From assembly GCA_027579435.1 (NCBI GenBank), contig JANBPK010000829.1:1-64000 (forward strand): a stretch of DNA of 64,000 bases. The letters are read 5' to 3'. Shown here piece by piece: positions 22,991-34,888 of the stretch. The notes beneath the pieces were generated by a model. That model searched no databases. It was not told the DNA's origin and saw nothing but the letters and a program-made list of their open reading frames with translations. The first letter of the stretch is position 1, and the number at the start of each line of letters is the position of its first letter. The DNA comes from Candolleomyces eurysporus. Its lineage: Eukaryota > Basidiomycota > Agaricomycetes > Agaricales > Psathyrellaceae. The position numbers and the translations under genes are program-made.

Positions 22991-24072
22991 ATGATCAACG
23001 AGGGAGGAAAGATAAACACTATTGCTCACTTTCGCCAATCGATCATTCCCGACATATCACTTTCATTTGCTGGGGTAGAGTCGGTGCGAAGATGTCTTGG
23101 AGAAACGGTGACGAGGCCCAACCGCATCCGAGTTTCGAGGTGCCAACGAAGCTGATGAGTGCCGAAAAACCATGCAGACGCAGCAACGAGCCCAATTGCT
23201 TCATCGCCCTCCCCTTGTACTTTCTTGCCTTCTTCCAGCCTCATTTGCCTTTACCATGGAGACGCTGATGAAACCCAGCCACCGAACGATCCAACACACT
23301 CCAGCAGCGTCGTGATAGATCTGGACGGTGCAGGGAATCAGCGGTGAAGGGCGGGCAGAAGACTGGAGGCGAGCCGGCATTGAATAGGAACTGTTCTGGG
23401 ATGCGGGAAGCACTCGTCAAAACGGCCGAAGGTGCGGGAGGGAAGGCGTAAATGTTGGCGTCGGTGGTCTTTGTTGAATCCAAGGGGAATGATACCGATG
23501 GGAGATGGTGAGCAGGGGGAGAAGGTTGGAATTGTGATCCCGGGGAAACGGGAGATGAGATAGTGGCTCGTGGGTGTCGCAAGGGCAGGTTAGGGCGAGA
23601 GCTAATGTAAACGTTGATGAACTGCTGGCATACAACAGTGACGACGCTGGGTCAGGATATCTGTGACCGGGGGGACATGAGTGGGTATTGGGATGAGGGA
23701 GAGACTTTCCAACGTACCTATGAATCGTTACATTCCATTCAACCGGGCGGAAGGCTTCAGGTGAAGCGATCGACTCGCAAATCCCAATATGGCTTCTGAT
23801 TTCCTTCAAGAGTGTTATGATAGGCGGCCAACGGGACTGGGGGAAAGCGAGGGCGAGGGCGAAATCTAACACCAAGGGAGCATCAGCAACCCATCGCCGC
23901 AACAGAGAGACAGAGAAGAAGACCAGAGCTCACCGGCATCTTTGCCAGAGGGGCACCACCACATTGCCTGTGCTTCCAACCTGCATCCACCTGCAGAGTT
24001 GGGGAATCAGCGAAACTTGCGAGGGCGTACGGTGTTGGGACAAGTGTCCGACATAGGTCGGGGTCCTGAGTT
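22991..24072 (-). pseudogene. Module X, copy 3, joined to a NOP4 fragment
   Basis: Shares with copy 2 the loss of the 5790-6610 segment. Like copy 1, it runs into a NOP4 5' fragment at the sequence ctcaggacc/ggtcctgag (about 24062-24072). Scattered stops and frame shifts relative to copy 1 argue against function. Confidence 0.6.
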
Positions 24073-24620
24073 TTAGAGTCGAGGGGGCTAGGAAGGCCGG
24101 TGCGCACGGCAAGAGGTGTTAGAGGTCCTGGTTGACGGGGCCAACTCTTTCTTCTCCTCAGAGGCTTCTTATTTACGTTTCTGTACCCAGATTAGCGTTA
24201 AGTAAACATGGAACGACAGTTCTACTCACCCGTTAGTCTGCCCCTGCACGCGAATCTTCCGGCTATTGACAGTCCTTTCACCTCAACCTTTGTGTAGCAA
24301 CTTTCTGCGTCTTCCTTCAGGGCAAAGGAGATGTAGCCAACACCTTTATAGACGTCGGTCTCGTGTTATGTAACAACGAAAGCCGTCCGCACAGGTGAGA
24401 TGTCTGAGTACAGGGTTTTGAGGTCGCATTATACGGCAGAATGGGTACAAAAAGTGTGGAGCTGGAGGTCTTCTTCAGTATTGCCTCTGTATACTGTAGC
24501 ATCGAAAAAGAGTGTACCCATGGTTCTATTCGTCGTTCCTTCCCTTGCGTTTCCCCAACTTTGAGGCCATAGTGGTGGTATTCGATGGGTGATCGTTTTT
24601 CTCGCGACCAGTATACTAGT
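24073..24620 (-). pseudogene. 5' fragment of the NOP4/RBM28-like gene, second copy
   Basis: Covers the exon carrying the LAVRT and LDSK codons, the intron, the RRM1 exon and the start exon, reading on the minus strand from about 24580. It is more diverged than the fragment at 4309-4836, with small deletions in the RRM1 region. The promoter similarity fades after about 24620. Confidence 0.75.
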
Positions 24621-26060
24621 GTTACTGTTATGATCGAAGGTCAAAATGGTGCTCATTCAAATTGGCACCGCGACCGCGACATTCCATCGGACAACCTCCA
24701 ACCACGAACTTTCTGCCGTAACTCTGCTCTCCCCACTTATTGGTAAACAAAGACATGTTTCCTGCGCACCAATTTATTTTTAAATCTACCCTGACCCAGC
24801 CATAGAACCAGATATCCCAGACGACTTCGTTCCGGGCCATGAAGAAATTTCTTGGCTTGTGCATTTTATTCTCCTGCTTCAAGATTCTCCCTTGGACGCT
24901 GAGGCTTCCCGGTGCCGGCTGTCCTCTTCTCCTGTTCATTCTTCTGAAAAAGTACTGCGAAGCGGCCTTCTCAAGAAAGTATGTTTCTGTGTCTGTCAGC
25001 TCAAAATGAAGGCTCACCAGCCTGAGCAAAGGAACGCTTGAGCACTACCCTCCTACGTCTAGCTTCAAAGCGAAAATACGTGCATTTTACGTTGGCTGGA
25101 GCTCGGTGGACCCGTTACGACGGGCGATTTGAATCGGACAGCTGCGAAAAACAAGCTGACCTTGATAAATTCCTGTCGACGTTCATTGTCATCCTGTATG
25201 TCGACTGCCAACAATACGAGCTGCTCTTGGCGTCAAACTAGGTTCACCGTCCACCCATTCACATTCACTAGGATCACAGTACCAGGTCTGTTACAAGTCC
25301 AATCCCACCAGACGATCATCCGCCACACCTGTCGCCATTCCTCGTGCGCTCTCATTTCTTCCCCTCATTTAGCATGGACCTGGATCCGAAATCACATTCC
25401 TCCCTGACGCAAACATCTCCCCTCGCTCCATACCATTCGCTGTCGGCGGCTTTAAACTAGGGCTTGCCATTCGAGCACTCGAGTGCTGTAGAAAAGGGAC
25501 ACCGAGGACGACAAGCGTCAAGTTGGAGAGGCGCCCAGCGGCTGGGTCCATCCCCCCGGAGCTGCCCCTCGTTCGCGCCGCAGTCCCAAAGAGCGTCGAG
25601 CACCCTAGACGACCTGTTTGAACCGGGAATCGAGGTTCAGTCCGATGGGGAGCAACCGTTGGAACCAACAACCGCATCGGGAACCTTGAAAGCACTACCG
25701 AGTCCCTGTACCTATTTCTCTCCTTGTTCTCGGTACCTGGGACGCGAGGCTTTGTACTACGAAAAGCTCGATGAGGAAGGCTTGATAGGAATCTTTACTC
25801 CTGGGTGCTATCAGTGACCTCTTCCACTCCACAATCTCCAAATCCGAAGGGTATATTTCCAGCCCCGGAATCTACCTTTCGGGGTGTCAGGAGGCGCGAT
25901 TCGAAAAGAATGAGGACGGCGTGGCTTCCAGGGAAGCACCCCTCGAAATTGAAGAAAAGTGTTCCGCTGGATTTTTGCACCATGATAATCAATTCTCCAA
26001 TACCCTCAGGCGAGGGCAGAAATTTCACTCCAGCTCGAAGATCTGCACGCGACATAAACG
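24621..26060. other. Unexplained 1.4-kb stretch between NOP4 fragment and NLR4 promoter
   Basis: This stretch has no counterpart in the other duplicated units. Open frames exist on both strands (for example 25029-24628 minus, 134 codons), but none has a motif I recognise, and no terminal inverted repeat or transposase signature was seen. It may be an inserted non-autonomous element or original flanking DNA. Confidence 0.4.
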
Positions 26061-26770
26061 CAGACATGAGTGGATCCACATTTGATTGGGACCGGGTGTG
26101 GATCTGTCTCGCAGGGTTGATGCCGCTAGAGTTCGAGTATCTTGCCAAGCATGAAGATCTGGCCCGGAAAAGATCTAGAATGGCCAGCGAAAGCAATGGA
26201 TAAACGCTATCAGGGAGTTAAGCGGACTCAAATCTAGGACCGCTCGAATACATTTCAAGTTGTTAACTTTCCAATGCGATAGCTTTTTCTCACATCCCAG
26301 CCGCACCAACCGACCGAATATTCAAGTTCCATCGGATGCGCTCTCACGGGCAGCGGTGTGGTATATATACAGTGCTCCAGCCCTCCCACAGGCCCCGGTA
26401 CCGCAGCGACCTTTGAGTTTAACGAATTTCATAGTCAACGCTGGTGGCCCCGACATCATGCTTCTGGATTCTTATCAAATTGATAACGACAGCCTTAGCT
26501 TATATACGCTCCCGACTTACCAGCAAGGACGTGAACTGTCACTCGAGCCAATCCGCTGGTTCTGGAACTTCTCGCTGCCGCCCTGATCACGAGCGCTGGG
26601 CGTCTAACTGACCAATTGAATGTATTGGCGTTCCTCATGTTAGCCTCATTTGGATTGACAGGCTGCTTATTATCTGGCATCCTCTCCAGCGGCGCATCAA
26701 GCTTCCTTTCTCATCGCCCATCACCATCATCCTCCAACTCAACTCTTTCGTCTCTTGTGCCCTTCCTCAG
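26061..26770 (+). promoter_or_regulatory. Upstream region of NLR4
   Basis: Diverged copy of the NLR promoter. The segment at about 26140-26200 (gatctggcccggaaaag, then gatctagaatggccagcg) matches 14190-14235 and 19110-19160, and the region from about 26500 matches the proximal promoter of NLR2 and NLR3. A TATA-like tatatata lies at about 26361. Confidence 0.55.
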
Positions 26771-29654
26771 ATGGGTGACAGATCTACGCCCTCTGNAGGG
26801 GGCCTTCTCTGGGGCTGAAGGCACCAGTTCGACGCACAGAGGAGTGCAGATAATACAGAACTACCATACCAGCGTCACAGTGAACAAAGTCGAGTATGCT
26901 GAGAACGTGAATCTTGGGAATATCTATGGTGAGCTTCTTATATCTTCTGAATAGCAGACAGGAATCAATATGTTGATTTATCGGGTTCAGGTACCCTCAA
27001 CCAAGTTTCTCATCGATCCCATTCAGCCACTAAGAATCAGCCACATGTCGAGTTCATCGATCAAACAAGTGAGTTACAGCTGTCGGTTCAAAATCCCCCG
27101 TCACCCTTTCATTCTTGACCGACCCACATTGTATTTCAGACCTCATTCAGCTCCTTGGGCCAATCTTCGATGCGTCCCACACTCGAGATCGAGAGACATC
27201 TCCTCCAAACTCAGCATGCTTTCCCGGTACACGAACAGACGTGATCCGCATGATCGTGGCCTGGGTCAACAGCACACTGCTCTGGAATACTCACGTCCTC
27301 TGGCTTTATGGCTTTGTGGGATGCGGAAAGTCGGCTATCGCCCTAGCAATCTCGCTCAAGTTCGAACGGAGAAAGCGACTGGTGGGGAGTTTCTTCTTCT
27401 TTCGAAACACTGGCGATAGAAGCAGAATGACCAGGTTCGCTACGACTTTGGCCTGCCAACTGGCCGCTGCGATTCCTGAAGCGGCGCCGTTCATCAAGAA
27501 GGCGGTCAAGGAGGAGCCAGGTCTCTTACAATCGAGTTTGGTGGCCCAGCTTCGTCGCTTGGTTTACGAGCCTTTCAAAGAAGCGGCCAAGCGGGTCCGA
27601 CTCCTCAAGATGTTCCTTCTCGAGGGACCTTTCCTTATTGTTATTGACGGGCTCGACGAATGCGAGGACCGTAAAGATGTGGTATCCTTCATCGACGAAA
27701 TGCTCGAGTTCTTCAAGAAACACCCCCTTGTCCCCCTCCGATTCTTCATCACCAGCCGAGTTGAACAACATATTCAAGGCCGCCTGAAGAATGATCAAGT
27801 CCGTTTGGAGAACCTCATCAACCATTGTTCGCGGGATGACATCGACACCTTCATGCGAACTTGCTTTGAGGCAGAGAAAAAACGAAATCCTGTTATCAAT
27901 GCCTATATCCAAAAATATGGGGAATGGCCAACAAAGAAGGATAAGGACCAACTGGTGGATCACATCGGTGGATCGTTCATTTTCGCATCTGCGCTTTTCA
28001 AGTACATCATTGACCCTACCGACAACCAATCAACGCCGATGGACCGTCTCCCCCACACTCTCAACATGAACCCCGGCCTAGATACCCTCTATGCGAGAAC
28101 ACTGTCTCGGTCCCAGGATCTCCCTCATTTTTCCAACATCATATCAACTTTTGCATTACTCTTTGAACCACTTCCCATTGTTGGGATTGCTGAACTCCTT
28201 GGCATCGAGAGTTTTGAAGTCATTCAGGTCCTTGTCAATCTACAGGCAATCATTCATATTCCAGGCACTGATGACTTACCTGTCACCATGTGTCACACAT
28301 CCCTCCGTGACTTCCTCACAGCTGAAAGTCTATCTGGATGTTTCTTTGCTCCCCCCTCATTTCATCTGTACCTTGCAAATTGCTGCTACAGCCTCAAGGA
28401 GGGGAAGAAATCTGGGACAGTTGTAACTTCATACATCACTGGGCACTTTGAAGAGCATGTGCAAGCACTCCATCCTCTTTACCCTCACATCCTTGCAGAG
28501 TCCCAAGACATTCCCTTTTTCTCTGATATCATATCAACCATCACATTACTTTCTGAGCCACTTCCAATTGCTGGGATTGCAATTCTTCTTGGAATAGAAG
28601 CTTTTGAAGTTTCTCAGGTCCTAGCCAGTCTGCAAGCAATCATCAATCTGGGAACTGATGAAGATAAACCAGTGACCATGCGCTACACATCCCTCCACAA
28701 TTTCCTCACCACCAAAGCCCAATCAGGGGTATACTTTGTATCACCTGCATATCACCTCAAGTTATCCTACCACTGCTTTATCATCAATCTTGAGCACCAG
28801 CTGAACACCATTCCATTGTTGCCAGTTACAGAATATAGCAAGCAGCACCGTGAACACCACTGGATCCAGTTTCTGAACACAATTTCAGAACAAAGTATCT
28901 TCACTGAGCTGGAGCAGCTCCCCCACCTACCCTCCCAAAATGCATCATACCACCTCTTCTCATTCATCCACATTTTCTTCTGGTTGTTTGGAGGTAATTC
29001 TACTCACAGACCCCAGCAAGTTTGGTATGCCCTCAGCAAATGTGTTGAATCCTTGGCCGTTACTTGGGAATGTGATCCTGCACCAGACAGGTGGCTATGG
29101 AAAAATCTCAATTGGTTTGCCCAATCACGCATCAATGACATGAATGAACAGGTGTATAGCTTGAAAGTACACCAGGAAGAAGTTATGACCTTTCACCACA
29201 ATGTAGAGCGTATAGGCAAAGCAATTCAAGAGAAGGTAGTTATGGCTTCCTTTGCCTTTGAGCATTCTATCCAACTAAGAGGTTCTCCATACAGTGTCGC
29301 AGCAGTCTCTCAGTGAGCCGATCGATTCCTGACACCAATTATTTCACTAGCAGTTGGGTATGTGTTCCTGTGGGCTCTTTGTGAGTGCCCTTTTCAACTC
29401 ACTTCCACAGAATCTTCAGAACTGGACACCCAGGGAAGCATACAGAGTAAGTTTATTCATTTTCTAACATCATTATTGCAATCTCAAAGGAAAACTAGTT
29501 ATTCCATTGGATAGACCAATGTTTACAGACAAAAATGAGCCTTGCAGCACCAGGTGTTGCATGTGATTTGTTTCTGAGTATAGTTAGGCATGGAACTTTT
29601 GATTCTGCACAGTGTACTATGTTAATAAGCAAGACCTTCACTCTACTGTCCTAG
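26771..29654 (+). CDS. NACHT-domain NLR-type STAND protein, copy 4 (NLR4)
   Basis: Six exons: 26771-26928, 26991-27068, 27140-29235, 29295-29357, 29411-29446, 29499-29654. If the N at 26796 is an extra base, the coding length is 2586 nt (861 residues) and the frame is open throughout. Counted as a base, N26796 would shift exon 1. Motifs are Walker A GFVGCGKSA, Walker B FLIVIDGLDECED, ITSR and two winged-helix-like modules. It is the most diverged copy. From about 28340 to the end the coding DNA is almost free of CpG, unlike its own first half and the other copies, yet no stop codon has arisen. Probably expressed at some stage, but exposed to methylation-driven mutation. Confidence 0.82.
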
Positions 29655-30399
29655 TCTACTGTCCTAGTTTGTGTCTGTGTACAATTCATAGTTTCAATGC
29701 AGTCATGCTCAAAGAAAAGTACCCCTTTTGGCATGCTGAACCCAATGGCACTCACCATCTTTGGGTACACAAGCCCCCCTCTAGATCTAGAGTTCTCTTA
29801 GCTGGTGCCATTTGTCCACTGCTTAGCATTTGTCAAAGAAGCTGATACATGCAACAACACTGAGCATATATAGGCCAGGCATGTATAAACACAGTGCGCA
29901 GAATGGAAAAAGGAAGTGTTGAACATTGAATGAGTAACTGAATGAGCAATTGAACTTTGGTCAAATGAAGGAATATCTAACAGGTTGACAATCTCAACTG
30001 GGCCACCACTTTGATTTGCAATTCAGGACAGCCATAAGTCAAAAAATGACAGGATAATAGTTATTGCTGATGCTCAAGATACACTAGGAATGACAAGCCA
30101 GATTCATGAGAAATATTAAGAGTAAGAGTAGGATACACTAATGGCAGGATATTCTGGACACAAAAGCAATAACAACAACATATACATCCAATCTTCAAAG
30201 AATGAACACAAAAGAAGGGAAATGTAGCCTATGCCCTCTGCTGCTTTGATCTCTTTGTATGGTCAAATAAGCAGAGGGAAAGGTGAGAAGGAAAGGTCAG
30301 TGTTCATCTCTACTAGCAAACAACAGGGATGCTAGAATGGAATAAAAGGGAGATTGTCAGCAATCTACAGCCATCATCTGAAATATCACTTTCATCAAT
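29655..30399 (+). repeat. 3' tail of NLR4 (CpG-poor)
   Basis: Homologue of the other NLR tails, with most CpG sites changed to TpG or CpA. The opposite-strand frame seen in tails 2 and 3 carries a stop here. A TATA-like catatata sits at about 29866, but no transcript can be argued for. Confidence 0.55.
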
Positions 30400-32280
30400 A
30401 TTGCTGCACTAAGGCAGCACAAGGATCCTCCTGCTGAATTTTGAGAGATGGCCAAGGGCGGTAACAGTGATGTAGACCAGGGAATGGGCAGTGTTTACAT
30501 CCTGGTTGACAATGATCATCTGATGGGCCTGAGTCGTTTGTTGTTGTGGGCGCAAATCCTGAGTGCATTTCCCCTTGGCATGCTTATGGCAGTGGCAGAT
30601 GACTGTTCCCAGCCATAGCTTGGCATAGAACTGGGTGCTTGTGACTACCAGTCATTGGTGCAATGCCTGACAATGGCAGATGAGCTCATGGAAATTTAAT
30701 ATTGGTTTGGCTTCCTTACCTAGAGCATTTGGCAAAGACTTGAGCATCAGGCCAAAACTTTTCAGTGTATGTGCACTGTTGGACATTGTGAGCAAGGTTC
30801 CTCTCAATGCTTGGAAGGAGGAATGGTTCATATTTCTGATTGAGTTGATGGGAAGCAATGAGCACCAAGCAGTGATGGTGTCAAGGAAGGTGAGAGGTGA
30901 TCATAGAAGGACAGAGGGCAAAGGTAAGTACAGGTCAATGGCCTGACAATTTGAAAGCTGAATGGTATCATTGTGACTTTGTTCCACAACAACAACAGAC
31001 TGGATTTGCTTTTTCACCTGGGGCACTTCATGCTTGCTGGGGTACACAACAGTCAGATCACCAAACAGCCTTTTATAACATCCTCCCACTACAAAGGCAC
31101 AACTCTGAGTCTTGTTGCATTTGAAAACTTTGCTCAGTGCAAAAATGGGTCCAAACATGCAACAAATGACAGTGGGCTCATTATTGAAGCATTGAGGGAT
31201 CAACAAGCCTGGGCTAATCAACATTATCCATGAAGCCAATGCCTCTGACCACTCGATCTGTTGCTTGGTAGAATCATTATGAGAACGACTTGGAGGAACA
31301 GTGCCAATCATCAGAGTTTCAAGGTGCCAACAACAGTGATAGGCGTTGGTAAACAATTGTGAATGCAGCAATGGGCCCAGTTTCTTCACCACCCTTGCCT
31401 TCTTGCCTTCTTCCAGTGTCAGCCGCCTCTACCATGAAAATGCAGGTGAAACCCAGCCAAGAATGGTCAAGGACACTCTAGCAACATTGTGGTGGCTCAG
31501 AGAAGGTGTACTTGATCCAATGGAAGGTCCAAGGAATCAACAGTGAAGGGTGGGTAAAAGAATACATTAGAGGCAAGCTGCCATTGAATAGGAAGTGTTC
31601 TTGGGTATGGCAAGCACCCATCAAACTGACCAAAGGTGGGAGGGTTGTACTGTGGGAGGGAAGGCATAAATATTGGTGTTGGGGGTTGCTGTTGAATCCA
31701 AGGCCAATTGCTCTGGAGAGATCATCAATGGAGAGGAAAGGTTGGAGGTGTTGCAACAGCAGGTAGAGGGGGGAGTTTACACGGCTGTTGACAATGTGCT
31801 GCTAGCGCACAACAGTGACAACACCAAGGCAGGATATCTGTGACTGGGAGAACGTGAGTGGGTATTAGGACTAGGGAAAGACCTCTCAACTTACCTATGA
31901 GTGGTCATATTGTGTCCAGCTTCAGGCAAAGCGATCAACTCACTAATTCCAACATTGCTTCTCATTTCTTTGAGAAAGTGTTGGAATAGGTGGTCAACAG
32001 GACTGGGGAAGCATTGGCAAGGGTGAAAATCTAACACTGGGGGCATCAGCAACGCATCCCTGGGGACAGAGAGGGAGACAGAGACGAAGACAAAAACTCA
32101 CCTTTGCCAGTGGGGCACCACCAAAAATACCTGTACTTCCAACTGATTATAACATCATTTCACATAGCCCTGACAATCCTCTTGCCGACTTTGGGCCCCA
32201 GAGGGCTGTTCAACATGGTAGGGTTTTCGAGCGAGCTGTCCAACATAGGTGATGCCACCATGGTCCTGAGTCTCGCCAGA
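30400..32280 (-). pseudogene. Module X, copy 4 (longest, CpG-poor)
   Basis: Keeps the segments that copies 2 and 3 lost and, unlike copies 1 and 3, is not fused to NOP4. After the ggtcctgagt point it continues into sequence (about 32270-32530) found nowhere else in the window. It therefore best represents the ancestral order. Recognisable stretches are FGDLTVVYPSKHEVPQVKKQ near 31050 and TALGHLSKFSRR near 30450. No family is recognised. Confidence 0.5.
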
Positions 32281-33255
32281 GTCAATGCCCAAACTTGTGG
32301 CAAGTGGCTGATGCTGTGCACAGCAAGGGCCAAGGCATTTTGCATGGTTCTTGCCATCCCCTTGCCTGCTCCTCTATCTCACTTTACACTCACATCATTA
32401 CTACCTCCATCTAACCTAAACATCTCCCAGCTAGAGCCAAAGATAGCTGCAGGTCCATGCATGCAGTGCCTGGTACTAGTACAACAAGGGAGAGGAAAGC
32501 GGCAGTTCAAAGCGACTGGCAACAGGTGATACCAAAATAACATGCCATGGTAACATGGCGGAGCTCCATCAAGCATGATGGAAGGACCTGTGCCGGTTAC
32601 AAGGAGGAACGTGGTCTTGGCCTTTTTGGACCCCCTTAAGTACCCTCAGCGAAATGCCTCGGTAACTAGCAGTAAGGTTCAAAGCGTTGCTGTTGGGTCC
32701 TGACAAAGTCGGTCGCAAACGGAAAACACGAAAAGAGGAAATCGACATGGTGTAGGTCGCTCACCGCGTGAGGTTCCGTTCCGGAACGGAGAGTTGTGGC
32801 AGCTTATTGACAGGATGATATCAACCACATCTTGCTGGATAAGTTACAGGTCAACGGCCTGATGCGATGATTTGAGAGCCAAACTGTATTGTTGTGACTT
32901 TGTTCTACGACGACGGCAGACTGGATTTGCTTTTTACACCTGAGCCGCTTCATGCTCGCCTGAATGCGCAAGAGCTGGATCACCCAGCAGCCTTCCAAGA
33001 CATCCTCCTGCTGTGAAAATGCAGCTCTGAGCCTCGGTCGCATTTGAAGCTTGATACGAAAACGGATAGACATGCGGCAACTGACGCCGGCTTCGTCAGA
33101 AGATCATGTGTCGATTTCCGAACTATACAAGATGAGTTCCCAACTCTCGAGCTCCGGGTCTCAGCAAGCTTCGTGAATTTCCCTGCTCAAGTTTGATATT
33201 TGACGATGACCGATGACTGCGAGATTCTAGAGCCACCTGTTATCCAAGGCGCGAT
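32281..33255. other. Flank of module X copy 4 and a second partial repeat
   Basis: From about 32530 base composition returns to normal, with CpG common again. 32835-33080 is another copy of the module X segment found at 30925-31170 and 5860-6070, on the minus strand. No intact gene was seen. Confidence 0.5.
32835..33080 (-). repeat. Extra partial copy of a module X segment
   Basis: Aligns by eye to 5860-6070 (plus) and 30925-31170 (minus), for example the shared start ttacaggtcaacggcctga and the block around gccttccaagacatcctcct. This copy retains CpG sites that are mutated in the copy 1.9 kb away. It has a stop inside the frame kept in the other two. Confidence 0.65.
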
Positions 33256-33685
33256 TGTTGAACTTATGTGAAATAGACGCCTGTTCCATGGCGCTTATTA
33301 CATAAACCTCTATAAATAGTATTACGCAGTATATTCGGTATATAGTAGGTCTAGTAGTATTCTAGGTTCAGCTTCTAGAGCAACGCGTCATAATGGTGTT
33401 AGAATTACACCTTAAGCACGCAATGCTCAGTCATCCAATGTGCACAGACCACTAGGTGACTTTGTGTGACGTTACGGTCGCATATTCGAGTAGTATATAA
33501 ACCATGTAGTTTAGTACGAATAAAGCTTGAAGCACTTTCTATTAAGCAAAGTCAGTAGTACATCCCTCAAGCATCATCTCCATAGTCGATCCCTGTATAA
33601 CGGTATGTCTCAACCACATACTCTCCCTACTTGTAGCTGTGGCACTGCTGGACTCGCATTACCATGCGAGAAATGCTGTCTAACA
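33256..33685 (+). repeat. 5' LTR
   Basis: Starts TGTTGAAC and ends TCTAACA. It contains a TATA box (tatataa at about 33494) and a poly(A)-type aataaa at 33519-33524, as expected of U3 and R. A strong splice-donor-like GTATGT lies at about 33603, near the LTR 3' end. The LTR also holds an ATG (33605) opening a frame that continues past its end. Confidence 0.92.
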
Positions 33686-34735
33686 GTTATGAGCCCCGCG
33701 CTTGTCGCTCCGCATTACAACCCTGTCGCTCCACCCTCGGGTTGGACGCTGACTACGTGGGTAGTGTGGATGTCGCTGACAATGTCACTTCATGTGGCAG
33801 CAGATCGGCTTATTCGTTATGCTCCATATGCCTTATGGCTGGAGACAATGAATAATGCGATTGATTGGATAAATCGGTATCAGGCCTCCTGGAATTTTCA
33901 TCCAGTTGAAGCCTTTCGATTGCCGTTTTTTCTGGGGAACCAATACTACCCTAGCGACATCCTCGGACGTATGCAACCTAATCAGGTTGCGCGTAACAGT
34001 ACTGACATACGCCGATTGGGAAACCAAATCCGTACGCTGTGTCAGGAAGTTCGGAGGAATGTCGCAACAGTGGCTAGTATTAGAGACCTGCTATCGTCGA
34101 ATAATGAGAATCCGAGGCAGAATCACAATTCTTCGCCGAGGAATCCGTTACCAAGACGGACGTCTACTTGTAGACGGACGATTAGATCTGATCAAGATCA
34201 ATCAAATCGTCGTGACGCAATTGACTCAGTTAGAGGAGCTCCGTATAATTCACCCATCCGTTCCGGACGTGGACGAGGTACTGGACTCCTTAACAGAGGA
34301 TCACGTCAGCAGGAAGCTTCTACTCGCAACCGCCCCAGATCCACACCTGGAGGCAATCGTAAGGAACGACATAGGGAGACTGGCACCCGCCATAACCCCA
34401 TTAATGTCAATCAAGAAGCTATTCCCAGAAATCCAGGACCGCCTTCCATAAACAATCGTTGGGAAGGAATGGTTCCTGAGAATATTGGCCAGGCACTTGC
34501 CCGCCATTTCTCAGCAGGCTCCGGAACAAGAAGGACACCTTCTCCTCCGGAGGGATATATAATCCCACAGAGAAGGAGAACTGATACTCCCAGGCCAATC
34601 CCTGGAAATCAGTCTCCTTCACCTGCGCCTGGTGGATCTCATTCTTCTGAGTCCGATTCGGACAAAGAAAATCAATCATCGCAGGCACCTGACAAGACCC
34701 TTGATGGATCGGATGATCCATCTCGGAAGCTTTAG
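33605..34735 (+). CDS. Extra ORF upstream of gag in the copia element
   Basis: An open frame of 376 codons from an ATG inside the 5' LTR, through the primer site, to a TAG at 34733. The first 30 residues are Cys-containing (CSCGTAG, PCEKCC). The middle has hydrophobic and helical stretches, and the last 200 residues are rich in Pro, Arg, Ser and Asn, as in a disordered nucleic-acid-binding tail. It is in the same frame as gag. A second frame (33906-34451, 181 codons) is open over the same DNA. I know no family. It could be a coding accessory protein, a gag extension or a region removed as an intron (GTATGT at 33603 to nag at 34886-34888). Confidence 0.4.
   Translation: MSQPHTLPTCSCGTAGLALPCEKCCLTVMSPALVAPHYNPVAPPSGWTLTTWVVWMSLTMSLHVAADRLIRYAPYALWLETMNNAIDWINRYQASWNFHPVEAFRLPFFLGNQYYPSDILGRMQPNQVARNSTDIRRLGNQIRTLCQEVRRNVATVASIRDLLSSNNENPRQNHNSSPRNPLPRRTSTCRRTIRSDQDQSNRRDAIDSVRGAPYNSPIRSGRGRGTGLLNRGSRQQEASTRNRPRSTPGGNRKERHRETGTRHNPINVNQEAIPRNPGPPSINNRWEGMVPENIGQALARHFSAGSGTRRTPSPPEGYIIPQRRRTDTPRPIPGNQSPSPAPGGSHSSESDSDKENQSSQAPDKTLDGSDDPSRKL
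33686..33702 (+). promoter_or_regulatory. Primer-binding site resembling half-tRNA iMet
   Basis: Directly after the 5' LTR is gttatgagcccc, which is complementary to the anticodon stem-loop of initiator tRNA-Met (CAU within gggctcataac). Drosophila copia and yeast Ty5 are known to prime from a half-tRNA iMet cut in the anticodon loop, not from the tRNA 3' end. Confidence 0.6.
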
Positions 34736-34888
34736 ATCGTAGAGATCCTTCCAGTTCGTTTGGTAACATGGCAACATGGTAACTACGGCCGGAAGTACGG
34801 GTAAAGCTTGTGGCGGCTCATTCTTTGCTTCCATGTGTTATTATCATGGAAAATCTGTACAAGTTCACTGACATCTTCTTTTTTTNAG

